A stretch of DNA of 64,000 bases from a virus. The translations under genes and the position numbers were made by a program. Location of the stretch: IMG/VR virus record IMGVR_UViG_3300027842_000093, positions 1 to 64,000 of that record, one strand, 5' to 3'. Positions 32,313-40,214 of this stretch are shown here, piece by piece; position 1 is the stretch's first letter, and every line of letters starts with the position of its first letter. The notes beneath the pieces are model-generated. The model saw only the letters and a list, made by a program, of their open reading frames with translations, ran no database searches and had not been told where the DNA came from.

Positions 32313-32515
32313 GAACGATTAAAGCGTCTTTGAGAATCAATAAGAACGGCAGGTTGTATTGTACAGCCCACCAAACTTACAAGGTAGCCAGCCCTCCAAG
32401 GAACGGCTGTAAAATCTGTTGGGAACTATTTGATAAAAATATTGTGCAGCCCTCTCTGGATGCAATGATTGAAGATTTGGAAAAGGAATTAAAGAGAAGG
32501 AATACAAATGAATAA
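32309..32515 (+). CDS. small CxxC protein
   Basis: 68 residues. LYCTAHQTYK...PPRNGCKICWELF is a zinc-type pattern seen in small phage proteins; a helix follows. Function unknown. Confidence 0.6.
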   Translation: MRTIKASLRINKNGRLYCTAHQTYKVASPPRNGCKICWELFDKNIVQPSLDAMIEDLEKELKRRNTNE

Positions 32516-32675
32516 ACCCAGAGGATATCGCCACATTCTTTCCGGCATCCTAAGAAATCCACCTTTCGTCAAACTTTATGTAAGTAAGAGACTAAAAGGG
32601 ACTATTTATTTTAAAAAAAGTGAATACCAATCTCTTCGTGAACAGCTATCAGCGTGGCTTCACAGGTACATTTAA
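32508..32675 (+). CDS. small basic hypothetical protein
   Basis: 55 residues, Arg/Lys-rich with aromatic residues (FVKLYVSKRLKGTIYFKKSE). It overlaps the gene before by eight bases. Not recognised. Confidence 0.52.
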   Translation: MNKPRGYRHILSGILRNPPFVKLYVSKRLKGTIYFKKSEYQSLREQLSAWLHRYI

Positions 32676-33224
32676 ATGAACCCAATTAGAGCGCAGAGGA
32701 CGTGGAACGCACTGGCATCCAAATGGATAAGCGCCGTACCCTTTGGGAGGGGAACGCCACTTAGAAACTCAAGACGCAAGCAAGCTGGTGGTATAAAGAA
32801 AGGCGTACTTACTAATTTTATTCCAGTTGAGGTGGTGAACGCTATTACAGGTGAGGTAGCAAAGGGATACATGCGCGACCTCTCCATCAGGCGCTTAAGG
32901 AAATGGCTTTCCTATCACAACTATCGAGCCCAGGTGGAGCAGGTATTCTTTTCAAATAAAAATACGCTGCATCATCTCTCACCCAAAGAGATTGAAAACT
33001 TTCCAATCCTAGTTAAGCTTGGGAAGTATCAGGTGCCTTATTTAATTTCTTCCACTCGTTCCTCTTTGATTGTACGTGGCAGACAAACAATTACGCTTGA
33101 CTTGAGTGCGGTGGATAATTTAAAATACCTCGAAACCGTTGCAGATAGAAAGAGTATGATGATGTCCCTTCTTAATAAAATTAAGAGGACAAAGAAGCGC
33201 AAGAAAGCAAAGAATAAGAGATGA
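32676..33224 (+). CDS. basic protein with internal DNL-like segment
   Basis: 182 residues with an Arg/Lys-rich N-terminus and a basic end. VDNLKYLETVADRKS lies about 30 residues before the end, a weak tail match. It is probably nucleic-acid binding. Not recognised. Confidence 0.58.
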   Translation: MNPIRAQRTWNALASKWISAVPFGRGTPLRNSRRKQAGGIKKGVLTNFIPVEVVNAITGEVAKGYMRDLSIRRLRKWLSYHNYRAQVEQVFFSNKNTLHHLSPKEIENFPILVKLGKYQVPYLISSTRSSLIVRGRQTITLDLSAVDNLKYLETVADRKSMMMSLLNKIKRTKKRKKAKNKR

Positions 33225-33493
33225 CCGAATACCCAGAAGAATGGATTTGTAAAACGTGTGGGAACCAATTAAAAAACCACATAAAAAAAGGTTCTCCTGA
33301 TAAGGTTCCTGGTACTGGTGCTTTCGTGCCAGCCAAAAATGACTGGTGTTTTCCAAATTATGAACCAGGAGGAATTAGACAGACCTGGGCTTTTATTCCC
33401 CTAGATAATTTAACTTTAATTGAAACCCTGGCAAAAGAGGTGGGTATAACAGAAGAAATACCACAAGGCAACACCCCTAAAATAAACGAGTAG
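33221..33493 (+). CDS. zinc-head/DNL-tail protein (tandem copy A)
   Basis: 90 residues. CKTCGNQLKNH...DWCF; the tail is LDNLTLIETLAKEVGI followed by 15 residues. Spacing and residues (GSPDKVPGTGAF...NDWCF) parallel the next gene, so the two are a tandem duplication. Confidence 0.72.
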   Translation: MTEYPEEWICKTCGNQLKNHIKKGSPDKVPGTGAFVPAKNDWCFPNYEPGGIRQTWAFIPLDNLTLIETLAKEVGITEEIPQGNTPKINE

Positions 33494-33547
33494 GGTGGGC
33501 ATTTAAATAAGAGTTGGACAGTATAGATAGGCAGCAGGATTAAAATA

Positions 33548-33817
33548 ATGGGTAAAGGTAAGGCGCTAATAGGAGGAACCGAACGAAGTGAGGAGATTGT
33601 TTACCCTCCAGACTGGCCTTGCGTTCGTTGTAAGCGGCCCTTCTCTGAGCATGTTAAAATTGGTACGCCAGGGCAACAAATGGGTGGCGAACAAACCGCT
33701 ACCTACAATTGGTGCTTTACAGCGGATAATCCAAAAGCCGCAAATAGTTGGGATTTTAAACCAGTTGACAACCTCACTTACGTGGAGATGAAAGCAAATG
33801 GAAAAATATCCATCTGA
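33548..33817 (+). CDS. zinc-head/DNL-tail protein (tandem copy B)
   Basis: 89 residues. CVRCKRPFSEH, then GTPGQQMG and NWCF parallel copy A; the end is VDNLTYVEMKANGKISI. The 54 bases before it hold no gene. It overlaps the next gene by 20 bases. Confidence 0.7.
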   Translation: MGKGKALIGGTERSEEIVYPPDWPCVRCKRPFSEHVKIGTPGQQMGGEQTATYNWCFTADNPKAANSWDFKPVDNLTYVEMKANGKISI

Positions 33818-33947
33818 TTGGCCGTGTAAGTGTGGGCATATTTCTCATATCCATTTCCTGGGTGAAGAATTATGCCGCTGCGTTTGGTACGAACCGATTG
33901 ACAATCTTTCTTATGTTGAATTGATGGCGAAGAAGAAATTAAAATGA
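33798..33947 (+). CDS. minimal zinc-head/DNL-tail protein
   Basis: 49 residues, one of the shortest complete members: CKCGHISHIH...CRC then IDNLSYVELMAKKKLK. It shows that head plus tail alone is a stable gene unit. Confidence 0.72.
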   Translation: MEKYPSDWPCKCGHISHIHFLGEELCRCVWYEPIDNLSYVELMAKKKLK

Positions 33948-34057
33948 TTAAAGGCACAATTGACAACACTCCTATTCTTAAAGTGTATTCTGTAGGGCTT
34001 ACCATTGGATTCTTTGTTGGGCTTGTTTTTGGGTACGCAATTTGGGGGTTGCGATGA
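33944..34057 (+). CDS. 37-residue membrane peptide
   Basis: One membrane segment (VGLTIGFFVGLVFGYAIW) after a polar start; ATGA overlaps at both ends. Function unknown. Confidence 0.55.
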   Translation: MIKGTIDNTPILKVYSVGLTIGFFVGLVFGYAIWGLR

Positions 34058-34188
34058 ATAAAGAAACTGTTATTAAAATTATTTTGATTGTTCTTGTGTC
34101 CCTTTGTTTCTACCAAGCTTGTAGGTGTTTGGCGTTTCACCCCAAGATTGAATACATCGATGACGGTGCTACTGTAAATTTAAAGTAG
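34054..34188 (+). CDS. 44-residue membrane or exported peptide
   Basis: IIKIILIVLVSLCFYQAC-like hydrophobic start (residues 6-23), then a polar end (KIEYIDDGATVN). The segment could be an anchor or a signal. Function unknown. Confidence 0.52.
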   Translation: MNKETVIKIILIVLVSLCFYQACRCLAFHPKIEYIDDGATVNLK

Positions 34189-34201
34189 GACGTGTTATAA
34201 T
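34173..34201 (+). promoter_or_regulatory. possible TATAAT-class promoter
   Basis: TGT then TATAAT (34196-34201) with a poor -35 (TGTAAA, 34173-34178); AAGGAG follows before the ATG at 34221. Confidence 0.45.
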
Positions 34202-34220
34202 AAAATAAAGGAGAAATAAA

Positions 34221-34352
34221 ATGAAATTGGGATTCAAAGTAGGATTCATGACAACGCTGGGTGTGTTGACCGCATACGCTTTGTTTCAGCTTGGAGCGCA
34301 AGCATTGGTTACGTTTGTGTTGGCACCGTTAGTTAACTTGTTGGGACTGTAA
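34221..34352 (+). CDS. 43-residue membrane peptide
   Basis: Mostly hydrophobic (MTTLGVLTAYALFQLGAQ then VTFVLAPLVNLLGL), behind AAGGAGAAA. Its stop overlaps the next ATG. Function unknown. Confidence 0.58.
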   Translation: MKLGFKVGFMTTLGVLTAYALFQLGAQALVTFVLAPLVNLLGL

Positions 34353-34516
34353 TGGAACGAATCATCCTTACCAAATCTGTTCAGCATATGTTCAAACCTC
34401 CGTATACTGGAACTTTAATTAGGCGGCAAGGTGGAGAACGCATTACGGTAATCAGGGATGGACGCAAGAGTAGAGAGACGTGGAGTTATAGATTGTGGAG
34501 GAAATTACCCAAATGA
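34352..34516 (+). CDS. small basic hypothetical protein
   Basis: 54 residues, Arg-rich with beta-like stretches (GTLIRRQGGERITVIRDGRK). GGAGG near the 3' end serves the next gene. Not recognised. Confidence 0.53.
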   Translation: MERIILTKSVQHMFKPPYTGTLIRRQGGERITVIRDGRKSRETWSYRLWRKLPK

Positions 34517-34743
34517 GATTCCATTTCATTTATCATGACGGTAGCGAACTTTTATTCGAAGCAAGCGAAGCGAGACATTTTACCGGGCACGTAGTTTTGA
34601 CCGATGCCAAACTTATAGAAAAAGTTGCAGGTAATTACGGTATGGACCTCATCCCAGAAGGGAAAGTATTCCCACGATTTAATCTCGCCCTCAATGGCAA
34701 TCTCTTGGGCATGTGGCCGGAGGAAGAAGATAATGTCCAATAA
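34513..34743 (+). CDS. small hypothetical protein
   Basis: 76 residues: MRFHFIYHDGSELLFEASEA with a final acidic segment. ATG 34513 overlaps the previous stop. Not recognised. Confidence 0.57.
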   Translation: MRFHFIYHDGSELLFEASEARHFTGHVVLTDAKLIEKVAGNYGMDLIPEGKVFPRFNLALNGNLLGMWPEEEDNVQ

Positions 34744-35080
34744 ACTTTATCGTGGTGTTCGTAAAGAGCATGTACCCAAAGTGTATGTGGATGCTGAAGA
34801 GCTTTCTTTAGATGCCGCTAAGAAATTGCGTCCATCTGAAGCTACCGTCGAATTTGGATATTTCGGCGATGGACCTTCGCAGACAAGTTTGGCAATCCTC
34901 TTAGATGCAACAGAAGACGAACAGAATTCATTAAAATACATGCACGAATTCAAAGCGGAGTTTATTGCCCCGGCAGATTACCAACTCGGTTTCACCATCC
35001 TCCAGTCCCAAATAAAATCGTGGATGGAAAAGAAGATTGCGGGTTCCAGTGGCTCTACTGGTTGGGCTTGGGGTATTTAA
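34733..35080 (+). CDS. DUF6166-like protein
   Basis: 115 residues. LYRGVRKEHVPKVYVDAEEL, FGYFGDGPSQTSLAILLDAT and a final helix follow the DUF6166 pattern (YkG...V.Vdg..L ... GYgGsGPaQLALAIL). The family's function is unknown. It overlaps the previous gene by 11 bases. Confidence 0.65.
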   Translation: MSNKLYRGVRKEHVPKVYVDAEELSLDAAKKLRPSEATVEFGYFGDGPSQTSLAILLDATEDEQNSLKYMHEFKAEFIAPADYQLGFTILQSQIKSWMEKKIAGSSGSTGWAWGI

Positions 35081-35379
35081 TGCTGCGTGAGGTTGGAGTT
35101 GTGCTTGCAACTGGCGCTGTACTATTTGATTTTGCAAACTGGCAGAAACAAATCAGCAAGATACTAAGAACCAAACACAGCAGCCAGATTTCTTCTTCCG
35201 CTTTGATGGCAAAGATTGGGCATTACCTTTGTTCTGTTTCATCGCTTTTAATTTTTGCAAATTGGTTGGGTGCAGGAATGGAATGCGTAGCATTGCTGTG
35301 TTGTTTAATAACTTTTTCACTCGTCGTCAAATTTAAACCGAAGAATTGGAAATTGATAAATTTTAAAGGAGGACGGTAA
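35080..35379 (+). CDS. small integral membrane protein
   Basis: 99 residues with three hydrophobic segments (about 3-20, 50-66, 68-85) and ANWQKQISKILRTK between; faint resemblance to half of a PQ-loop transporter. Function unknown. Confidence 0.55.
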   Translation: MLREVGVVLATGAVLFDFANWQKQISKILRTKHSSQISSSALMAKIGHYLCSVSSLLIFANWLGAGMECVALLCCLITFSLVVKFKPKNWKLINFKGGR

Positions 35380-35381
35380 AT

Positions 35382-35525
35382 ATGAAAAACATTGGTGCAG
35401 CGGTACTTATTATCTTGGGATTGGCAGTGGTTGGGTTGTTAACCTTTGGAGCAGTGAAAGCAACAGCAGAATTGAGTAGGGTGATTGCTGAAGGTATCAG
35501 CAACATTTACGCAGTGGGAGAATAA
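35382..35525 (+). CDS. 47-residue membrane peptide
   Basis: One membrane segment (AAVLIILGLAVVGLLTFGAV) behind AAAGGAGG, then a helical polar end. Its stop overlaps the next ATG. Function unknown. Confidence 0.57.
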   Translation: MKNIGAAVLIILGLAVVGLLTFGAVKATAELSRVIAEGISNIYAVGE

Positions 35526-36046
35526 TGAATATTTTGTTTCTCGATTTTGATGGTGTTTTAAATTCCAAGCAACACTTTCTTATGGACGAGGAGAAAGAAC
35601 TTCCTGGGCAAGAGACACTTATTATGGCTGACTTCGAATTTATGAAATCTGGAATCAACGCAAACAACATGTGGTGCTTGAAGTACATCCTAAATAACGT
35701 TCCAGATTTGAAGATTGTTCTTTCTACTTCCTGGCGCACTCATTTTGAGATTGAACAATTCAAGGAGTTGTTCAAACATTATGGGTTGGATGGAGAACGG
35801 ATTATTGGTAAGACACCAAAGAAATTCTCATCTGAAAGAATGCATGAGATTCATTTGTGGCTTGAAGACAATAAAGATGTAAAGAAATGGATAGCTTTGG
35901 ACGACCATGCGGTGTTCAACCTGGAAGACCCTGACAAACAGAATGAAGTGTTGACGGATAGCTGGAATGGGTTGACGATGAATGAAGCATTCAAAATCAT
36001 TAAGCATTTTAAGCCTGATTTTGAAGAGCCAGTCCTTTACATTTAA
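35525..36046 (+). CDS. HAD-type phosphatase, Swiss-army-knife RNA-repair-like
   Basis: 173 residues. LFLDFDGVLN holds the two HAD aspartates; STSWR is motif II and KWIALDDH the final acidic motif. The order fits the HAD_SAK group, whose members are linked to RNA end repair (removing 3' phosphates). With two RNA ligases and a kinase in the window, that role is attractive but inferred. Confidence 0.75.
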   Translation: MNILFLDFDGVLNSKQHFLMDEEKELPGQETLIMADFEFMKSGINANNMWCLKYILNNVPDLKIVLSTSWRTHFEIEQFKELFKHYGLDGERIIGKTPKKFSSERMHEIHLWLEDNKDVKKWIALDDHAVFNLEDPDKQNEVLTDSWNGLTMNEAFKIIKHFKPDFEEPVLYI

Positions 36047-36049
36047 CCC

Positions 36050-36078
36050 TTGATTTCGTCCCCTTTTTCTGCTACACT
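36050..36078 (+). promoter_or_regulatory. extended -10 sigma-70 promoter
   Basis: TTGATT (36050-36055), 17-bp spacer, TGC then TACACT (36073-36078). The next ATG (36084) is six bases further on, a leaderless arrangement. Confidence 0.82.
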
Positions 36079-36083
36079 GTATT

Positions 36084-36794
36084 ATGAGAATTGTTAAAAT
36101 GCTTTCATTTCTAACCCTTTTATCTGCCTTATTTGGATGCGAAAAAACCACTCCAAACATCCCTATTGTGATTGTGGCGGGACAGAGTAATGCGGTAGGT
36201 TTTGGGCAGCACACTCCATCACCTGCCAATCCTAAAATTATCTGGCGTGGGTTGGATTTCCCAAGAGGTATCGGAGTTTCCTTCGCTGAAGCTTATTTGC
36301 AAAGGACTCTTCAATCTAAAATAATTGTGGTTCAATGTGCGGTAGGCGGAACAAGTATTGAGCAATGGCAACCAGGGAGTGTCTTGTACGAGCAGTGCTT
36401 ACAAATAGTTGGGCAGGTTAAGAAAGAGTATCCGACCTCCTACATCGCCACAATCCTTTTCTGGCAGGGAGAAGCGGATACCCAATTCCTTAACATTCCG
36501 TGGGCGGATAAGTTTACGAATGTCGTAAGGGCATTTCGATACGACTTACAGATTAAAAATCTACCAGTGGTTTTCTGTCAGATTCACAACCACGCTGAAG
36601 AATCTACTTACCCCTCTTGGGCTGAAATTCAAAAGGAACAAGCTTCTGTATCACTGCCTTTCGTTACGATGGTAGGGACCTCTGATACTCAGATGGCAGA
36701 TTCATTGCACGTAGGACCGCAGGGTTTGGTTGTGGTGGGGCGTAGAATGGCCGCTGCTTATTTCAGGCTGTTTACTAATTTGTGCGGTTGTTAA
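36084..36794 (+). CDS. SASA-type carbohydrate O-acetylesterase lipoprotein
   Basis: 236 residues. An N-terminal hydrophobic segment ends in LFGC (Cys19), a probable lipoprotein signal. VAGQSNAVGFG supplies the SGNH-type Ser, LFWQGEAD the conserved Gln-Gly-Glu, and DSLHVGPQG the Asp-His pair of sialate O-acetylesterase-like enzymes (PF03629). It may deacetylate surface sugars and so alter receptors for other phages. An internal start at 36099 is possible if leaderless initiation does not occur. Confidence 0.8.
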   Translation: MRIVKMLSFLTLLSALFGCEKTTPNIPIVIVAGQSNAVGFGQHTPSPANPKIIWRGLDFPRGIGVSFAEAYLQRTLQSKIIVVQCAVGGTSIEQWQPGSVLYEQCLQIVGQVKKEYPTSYIATILFWQGEADTQFLNIPWADKFTNVVRAFRYDLQIKNLPVVFCQIHNHAEESTYPSWAEIQKEQASVSLPFVTMVGTSDTQMADSLHVGPQGLVVVGRRMAAAYFRLFTNLCGC

Positions 36795-36802
36795 AATAAC
36801 CC

Positions 36803-36831
36803 TTGACAAGAATGGGTTCTCCTGCTATACT
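36803..36831 (+). promoter_or_regulatory. extended -10 sigma-70 promoter for ncRNA
   Basis: TTGACA (36803-36808), 17-bp spacer, TGC then TATACT (36826-36831), preceded by AAAATAACCC. No reading frame follows for 600 bases; the transcript would begin at about 36837. Confidence 0.88.
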
Positions 36832-36836
36832 AAGTT

Positions 36837-37440
36837 TGAGGGACGGTTAGCTGGTTCGAGTCCAGCCTTGGGGCCTTTGGGAACCAAAAGTAATCTTAGA
36901 AGGTAAAGATGGCCCTCACAAATTTAGAAGTTCTTTGAAAGATTTGGCTCAGCGTTTGCGGTGGAGATAACTTCATACTTGCGCTGCTAAAAGGGTTTGA
37001 TCAACCCATCCTGAAAGAAGAACCGCTAGGGTTAGCTTTAGAGCCAGCAAATCTACCAGTAGGTAGACACCAGCGTAATATGCGTGTAAGTGGGCCACTC
37101 TTATAATTGAAGGCCCATTGAAAGGGATGAACTAGTTAAATTCCACAGGTGATATATCAATTTGATTCTGCGGTAGGAGTACGATCCATATACCGTTGCT
37201 AGACGTGTAAAACAGGGAACTTTCGTACAAAGCAAAGACGTTTAATAAGCAGACGACCTGTTCAGAATCATTAATTCTCGACCAACTCAAAAGGGTCGTT
37301 CAGGGGCATAGCTCACCCCGCCTATCAGTAATGGTAACGCATGATGAGCTACAATATCTGGTGAAGATGCGGCCTAATGACCCGCCCCTCGTCCATGACT
37401 TGGGTAGTTCAAGAATCATAGAACGTCACTAACAATTTAG
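36837..37440 (+). ncRNA. large structured noncoding RNA (about 600 nt), class not identified
   Basis: This is the only long gap between genes. It has a strong promoter and no convincing reading frame. The 5' domain is closed by TGAGGG (36837-36842) with CCCTCA (36913-36918) and holds three hairpins: GCTGG/CCAGC with a TTCGAGT T-loop (36850-36866), CTTTGG/CCAAAAG around GAA (36875-36890), and ATCTT/AAGAT (36893-36910). Further helices include GGGTT/AACCC (36993-37007), TCTACC/GGTAGA (37052-37067), TGGGCC/GGCCCA (37091-37117), AGAAT/ATTCT (37264-37278), CGACC/GGTCG (37279-37298), AGGGGC/GCCCCT (37302-37389) and TAGCTC/GAGCTA (37309-37351). Size, setting and complexity recall the large ornate phage RNAs (ROOL, GOLLD), but I cannot match a consensus. 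The 3' end is inferred from the ribosome site of the next gene. Confidence 0.75.
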
Positions 37441-37452
37441 AAAGGATTACAA

Positions 37453-37794
37453 ATGAATAAATTTATTCGAATAGCTATCTGGGCATTCATCGTAAGTATC
37501 TTGGCTTCTGGCATTGCTCTAACTAAAAGGGCATTTGCTGAGGATGTCAACGTTCTGTCACGTCAGTACAATCTTCTATTCACTGAGCTTCTTGTTAAGA
37601 AAGTAAAAACCATTGACAAGGGTTCTCCGGTTGTGATATATTTTAAAGATGGTTCAGAGGTAGCTGGCATTTACAAGGGTTACAGTGGATACGATGATTC
37701 TCTTTGGATAAAAGTTTATGGGGACTGGTTGCAGAGTGGATACGATTTGAATGAGTTGCAGGATGTAAGAGTGAAAGCAAAGGAGCCAGTGTGA
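37453..37794 (+). CDS. exported or membrane-anchored hypothetical protein
   Basis: 113 residues behind AGAAAGGA. An N-terminal hydrophobic segment ends in AFA, a possible signal-peptidase site. The rest has an SH3-like pattern (GSPVVIYFKDGSEVAGIYKG). It lies directly downstream of the structured RNA and may share its transcript. Confidence 0.65.
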   Translation: MNKFIRIAIWAFIVSILASGIALTKRAFAEDVNVLSRQYNLLFTELLVKKVKTIDKGSPVVIYFKDGSEVAGIYKGYSGYDDSLWIKVYGDWLQSGYDLNELQDVRVKAKEPV

Positions 37795-37904
37795 TAAATT
37801 TTTTAATTGTTATTAATCTATTTTTTGGATGCTTGGATATTTATTTTCATAATTACAGTTTAGCCGCATTTAATCTTGGTGCATTCCTGTGGTTAATTTC
37901 ATGA
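37791..37904 (+). CDS. 37-residue membrane peptide
   Basis: GTG start overlapping the previous stop; hydrophobic throughout (INFLIVINLFFGCLDIYF). ATGA overlap with the next gene. Function unknown. Confidence 0.5.
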   Translation: MINFLIVINLFFGCLDIYFHNYSLAAFNLGAFLWLIS

Positions 37905-38104
37905 ACAACCCTTGCGAATTCATTAAAGGTATTCACGACGACCCTTTCAGGCTTGTTAAGAATTTGACAGTGAAAGAGTATTACGCTTTGAAGGAACATG
38001 TAACTGGCTGTTCCGAATGCACAAGGCTCCTGGATGATTTGGATGAGAAGTACAAAGACACTGCTCCAGGTAGCAGTGAATGGGACCAAACGAGGTACAA
38101 TTAA
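37901..38104 (+). CDS. small zinc-finger-like protein
   Basis: 67 residues. ALKEHVTGCSECTRLLDDL has the H...CxxC pattern of anti-sigma zinc fingers. It may bind a sigma factor or another protein; only the motif supports this. Confidence 0.58.
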   Translation: MNNPCEFIKGIHDDPFRLVKNLTVKEYYALKEHVTGCSECTRLLDDLDEKYKDTAPGSSEWDQTRYN

Positions 38105-38105
38105 A

Positions 38106-38321
38106 ATGGCTGACATGCAAAAGGTGGCAAGCTCAAACATCGGGTCAATTGGTTACGACAAATCCTCTTGTACCCTTTACGTTCAATTCACATCTGGTGG
38201 ATTATACAAAGTGGCTGATGTCGATGAGGGTGTGTTCGACCGATTTAAGTTGGCTAAGAGTAAGGGAAAGTTTTTCAACCAAGAAATAAAGCCGAGCTAT
38301 AAAGTAGAAAAGGTATCGTGA
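38106..38321 (+). CDS. KTSC-domain protein
   Basis: 71 residues. VASSNIGSIGYDKSSCTLYV, GGLYKVADV and SKGKFFNQEIKPSYK match the KTSC domain, a small module often found beside nucleic-acid enzymes, of unknown role. ATG 38106 follows the previous stop. Confidence 0.78.
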   Translation: MADMQKVASSNIGSIGYDKSSCTLYVQFTSGGLYKVADVDEGVFDRFKLAKSKGKFFNQEIKPSYKVEKVS

Positions 38322-38500
38322 ACACGGAACTCGCTTGTACAAAAAAGCGCAAGTATAAAACTAAAGAACTTGCTACAATCGCTGGAGCATACCAGGAACT
38401 AAGGACGCCAAACAAGCTAAGGGTATATCAGTGCCCACGTTGCAATCAGTGGCACTTGACAAAGACTGATCACGCATTTAAGAAGGCAGGTATATTGTGA
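38318..38500 (+). CDS. small zinc-ribbon protein
   Basis: 60 residues with a GTG start. CTKKRKYKTKELA...YQCPRCNQWHLT is a familiar small phage zinc protein of unknown function. GTGA overlaps on both sides. Confidence 0.68.
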   Translation: MNTELACTKKRKYKTKELATIAGAYQELRTPNKLRVYQCPRCNQWHLTKTDHAFKKAGIL

Positions 38501-38667
38501 CGCCCTGCATAATGTGCCACAAAGAATTTGAAAAAGCTCAATTAGATTTTCTGGAACGCTGTGATGATTGTTTTAAATTGTACATGACGATGCCCGAAGC
38601 AGACAGACCAAAGCTGGGCGTTCCATTCGTGCCTATTTATAACGGTAAAGACAAATACGGATTTTAG
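38497..38667 (+). CDS. small double-CxxC protein
   Basis: 56 residues with a GTG start. CIMC and CDDC, 18 residues apart, form a zinc site; a Pro-rich end follows. Function unknown. Confidence 0.58.
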   Translation: MTPCIMCHKEFEKAQLDFLERCDDCFKLYMTMPEADRPKLGVPFVPIYNGKDKYGF

Positions 38668-38675
38668 AGAATAAC

Positions 38676-39806
38676 ATGCAAGATCCTCGCAGCTATTTTT
38701 CAGACAATCAATTATTTGATTTGGAAACGCTTAAGCAACATTGTGAACATCATGGTGTTTGGTCCAACACGTCCGAACGATTTCCCAATCTTACTCTGCT
38801 CAAGTATAAAGACGAAGTGCAATGGGGGGACAAACCCTGGACCTCGTTTGCCAGAATGTCCAGGGGGCTTGTAGTTGATATGAAGAATCAAACTATTTTA
38901 GCGCATGGATTTAACAAATTCTTCAATATAAATCAGCAGCCAGAAACCAATTACGAAATCCTGAAAGACCAGAAGGGATTCGAAGTGTCAGAAAAGCTAG
39001 ATGGTTCGTGTCTTGTATCATTTTTGAATCCGAATGACAACCAGTTTTACCTCACCACAACTGGTTCTTTTGATTCTGAGCATGGGAAGGTAGGCACCGA
39101 GCTTTTCAGGCAAATGCTGTGTTGCCCTAAAATAGCCGCTTATGCGGCCATGGGAACGTTCATCTTTGAATTAATCGATGCGAGATTTCGTATCGTTATT
39201 AATTATCGAGCCAAAGGATACGAAGACGGCCTGTATCTCATTGGGTACAGGACCAGGGAAGGTCGCTTGCTTACCTACGCTGAGGTGCAGGAATTAGCCA
39301 CCCAGCTTGCCCTACCTTGCATGAACACCTACGCTTTCGAGTCCTTGGACCAACTCATAGAAAAGACGAAGGAATTGCCTTTATCGGAGGAGGGTTACGT
39401 TTTGCGTTATCCTGATGGGTTAATGGTTAAAATTAAGGGAACTGCCTACCTCCAGGCTCACAGGTTTGTTAGCCAACTCTCTGACAAGCACCTTCTTGAA
39501 TCTTTGATAGAGGGCGTTGAAGACCCCTTAATTGAAATCTGCCCAGATGAATTCCGCCAGGAAGTAGTTGAGAAGATCACTTATTTTAAATTACGCAAGC
39601 TCGACATTTTGAATCAGTGTTACAAATACTTTGCTGAAGCTCCAAAAGAAGATAGAAAGACATTTGCCCTGTGGGTAATTAAAAATGTGAAGCCGAGTTT
39701 GAAGGGCTGCTTATTTCAATTGATTGATTGCAAGCCGTTGAAAGATAAGGACTTGTATGGTATAATTGAAAGAACGGAGAAGCCGAGTACGGTGACAAGA
39801 ATATGA
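38676..39806 (+). CDS. RNA ligase, T4 Rnl1-like
   Basis: 376 residues, close to T4 RnlA (374). ARMSRGLVVDM, GFNKFFNINQ, SEKLDGS with AMP-accepting Lys107, EEGYVLRYPDG and LMVKIKG are the ligase motifs in order. T4 Rnl1 reseals tRNAs cut by host anticodon nucleases; the presence of a kinase and phosphatase elsewhere in the window supports the same use here. A promoter for the next gene lies within its 3' end. Confidence 0.88.
   Translation: MQDPRSYFSDNQLFDLETLKQHCEHHGVWSNTSERFPNLTLLKYKDEVQWGDKPWTSFARMSRGLVVDMKNQTILAHGFNKFFNINQQPETNYEILKDQKGFEVSEKLDGSCLVSFLNPNDNQFYLTTTGSFDSEHGKVGTELFRQMLCCPKIAAYAAMGTFIFELIDARFRIVINYRAKGYEDGLYLIGYRTREGRLLTYAEVQELATQLALPCMNTYAFESLDQLIEKTKELPLSEEGYVLRYPDGLMVKIKGTAYLQAHRFVSQLSDKHLLESLIEGVEDPLIEICPDEFRQEVVEKITYFKLRKLDILNQCYKYFAEAPKEDRKTFALWVIKNVKPSLKGCLFQLIDCKPLKDKDLYGIIERTEKPSTVTRI
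39738..39766 (+). promoter_or_regulatory. sigma-70 promoter inside ligase gene, TATAAT class
   Basis: TTGAAA (39738-39743), 17-bp spacer, TGG then TATAAT (39761-39766). It drives the exported protein gene at 39803. Confidence 0.75.
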
Positions 39807-40213
39807 AAAAACAATTATTGTTGGGGTTGGTTTTAATTCAGATAAGCAGCAATGCTTTTCCTTTTTGTCTGCGGTCCCCCGAAGGAAGAGAAGAATGTAC
39901 TCCAGAGCCAGTTACCGTTTTGCCCGCTAAAAAAGCAAGGGACATTATAATGAACACTGTGTACAAGAAACACGAAAAGGCAATTGATTGGTGGGTTACA
40001 GAAATAAATAAGAAAATTATACATGAGTCCGATTTCCCAAGTGCCAGTGTTACAGTTGATATCACAGCAGCAAGCGATGAAGTTCAGAGATATTTACAGA
40101 TGGCGTATGAACGTGAAGGGTACACTGCCCAAATAATGGGAAACCATTGGCGTCACCATCCATACTACGATAAGAATGTGGAGCCGCACTATTATTTGGG
40201 ATTGTCGTGGTAA
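39803..40213 (+). CDS. exported hypothetical protein
   Basis: 136 residues. A signal peptide (KQLLLGLVLIQISSNAFPFC) starts it; the mature part has SVTVDITAASDEVQRYLQMA and a His/Tyr-rich end. No enzyme motif. It has its own promoter within the ligase gene. Confidence 0.65.
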   Translation: MKKQLLLGLVLIQISSNAFPFCLRSPEGREECTPEPVTVLPAKKARDIIMNTVYKKHEKAIDWWVTEINKKIIHESDFPSASVTVDITAASDEVQRYLQMAYEREGYTAQIMGNHWRHHPYYDKNVEPHYYLGLSW

Positions 40214-40214
40214 T

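Noticed and set aside
36800-36875. A tRNA gene suggested by the T-arm-like hairpin GCTGG-TTCGAGT-CCAGC
   Set aside because: The upstream bases are the promoter, no acceptor, D or anticodon arms fit, and the hairpin is better placed in the 82-nt domain closed by TGAGGG/CCCTCA.
36837-37440. A tmRNA or permuted tmRNA
   Set aside because: No tag reading frame ending in Ala-Ala, no CCA end and no matching 5'/3' tRNA halves were found, although tRNA-like pieces occur at both ends.
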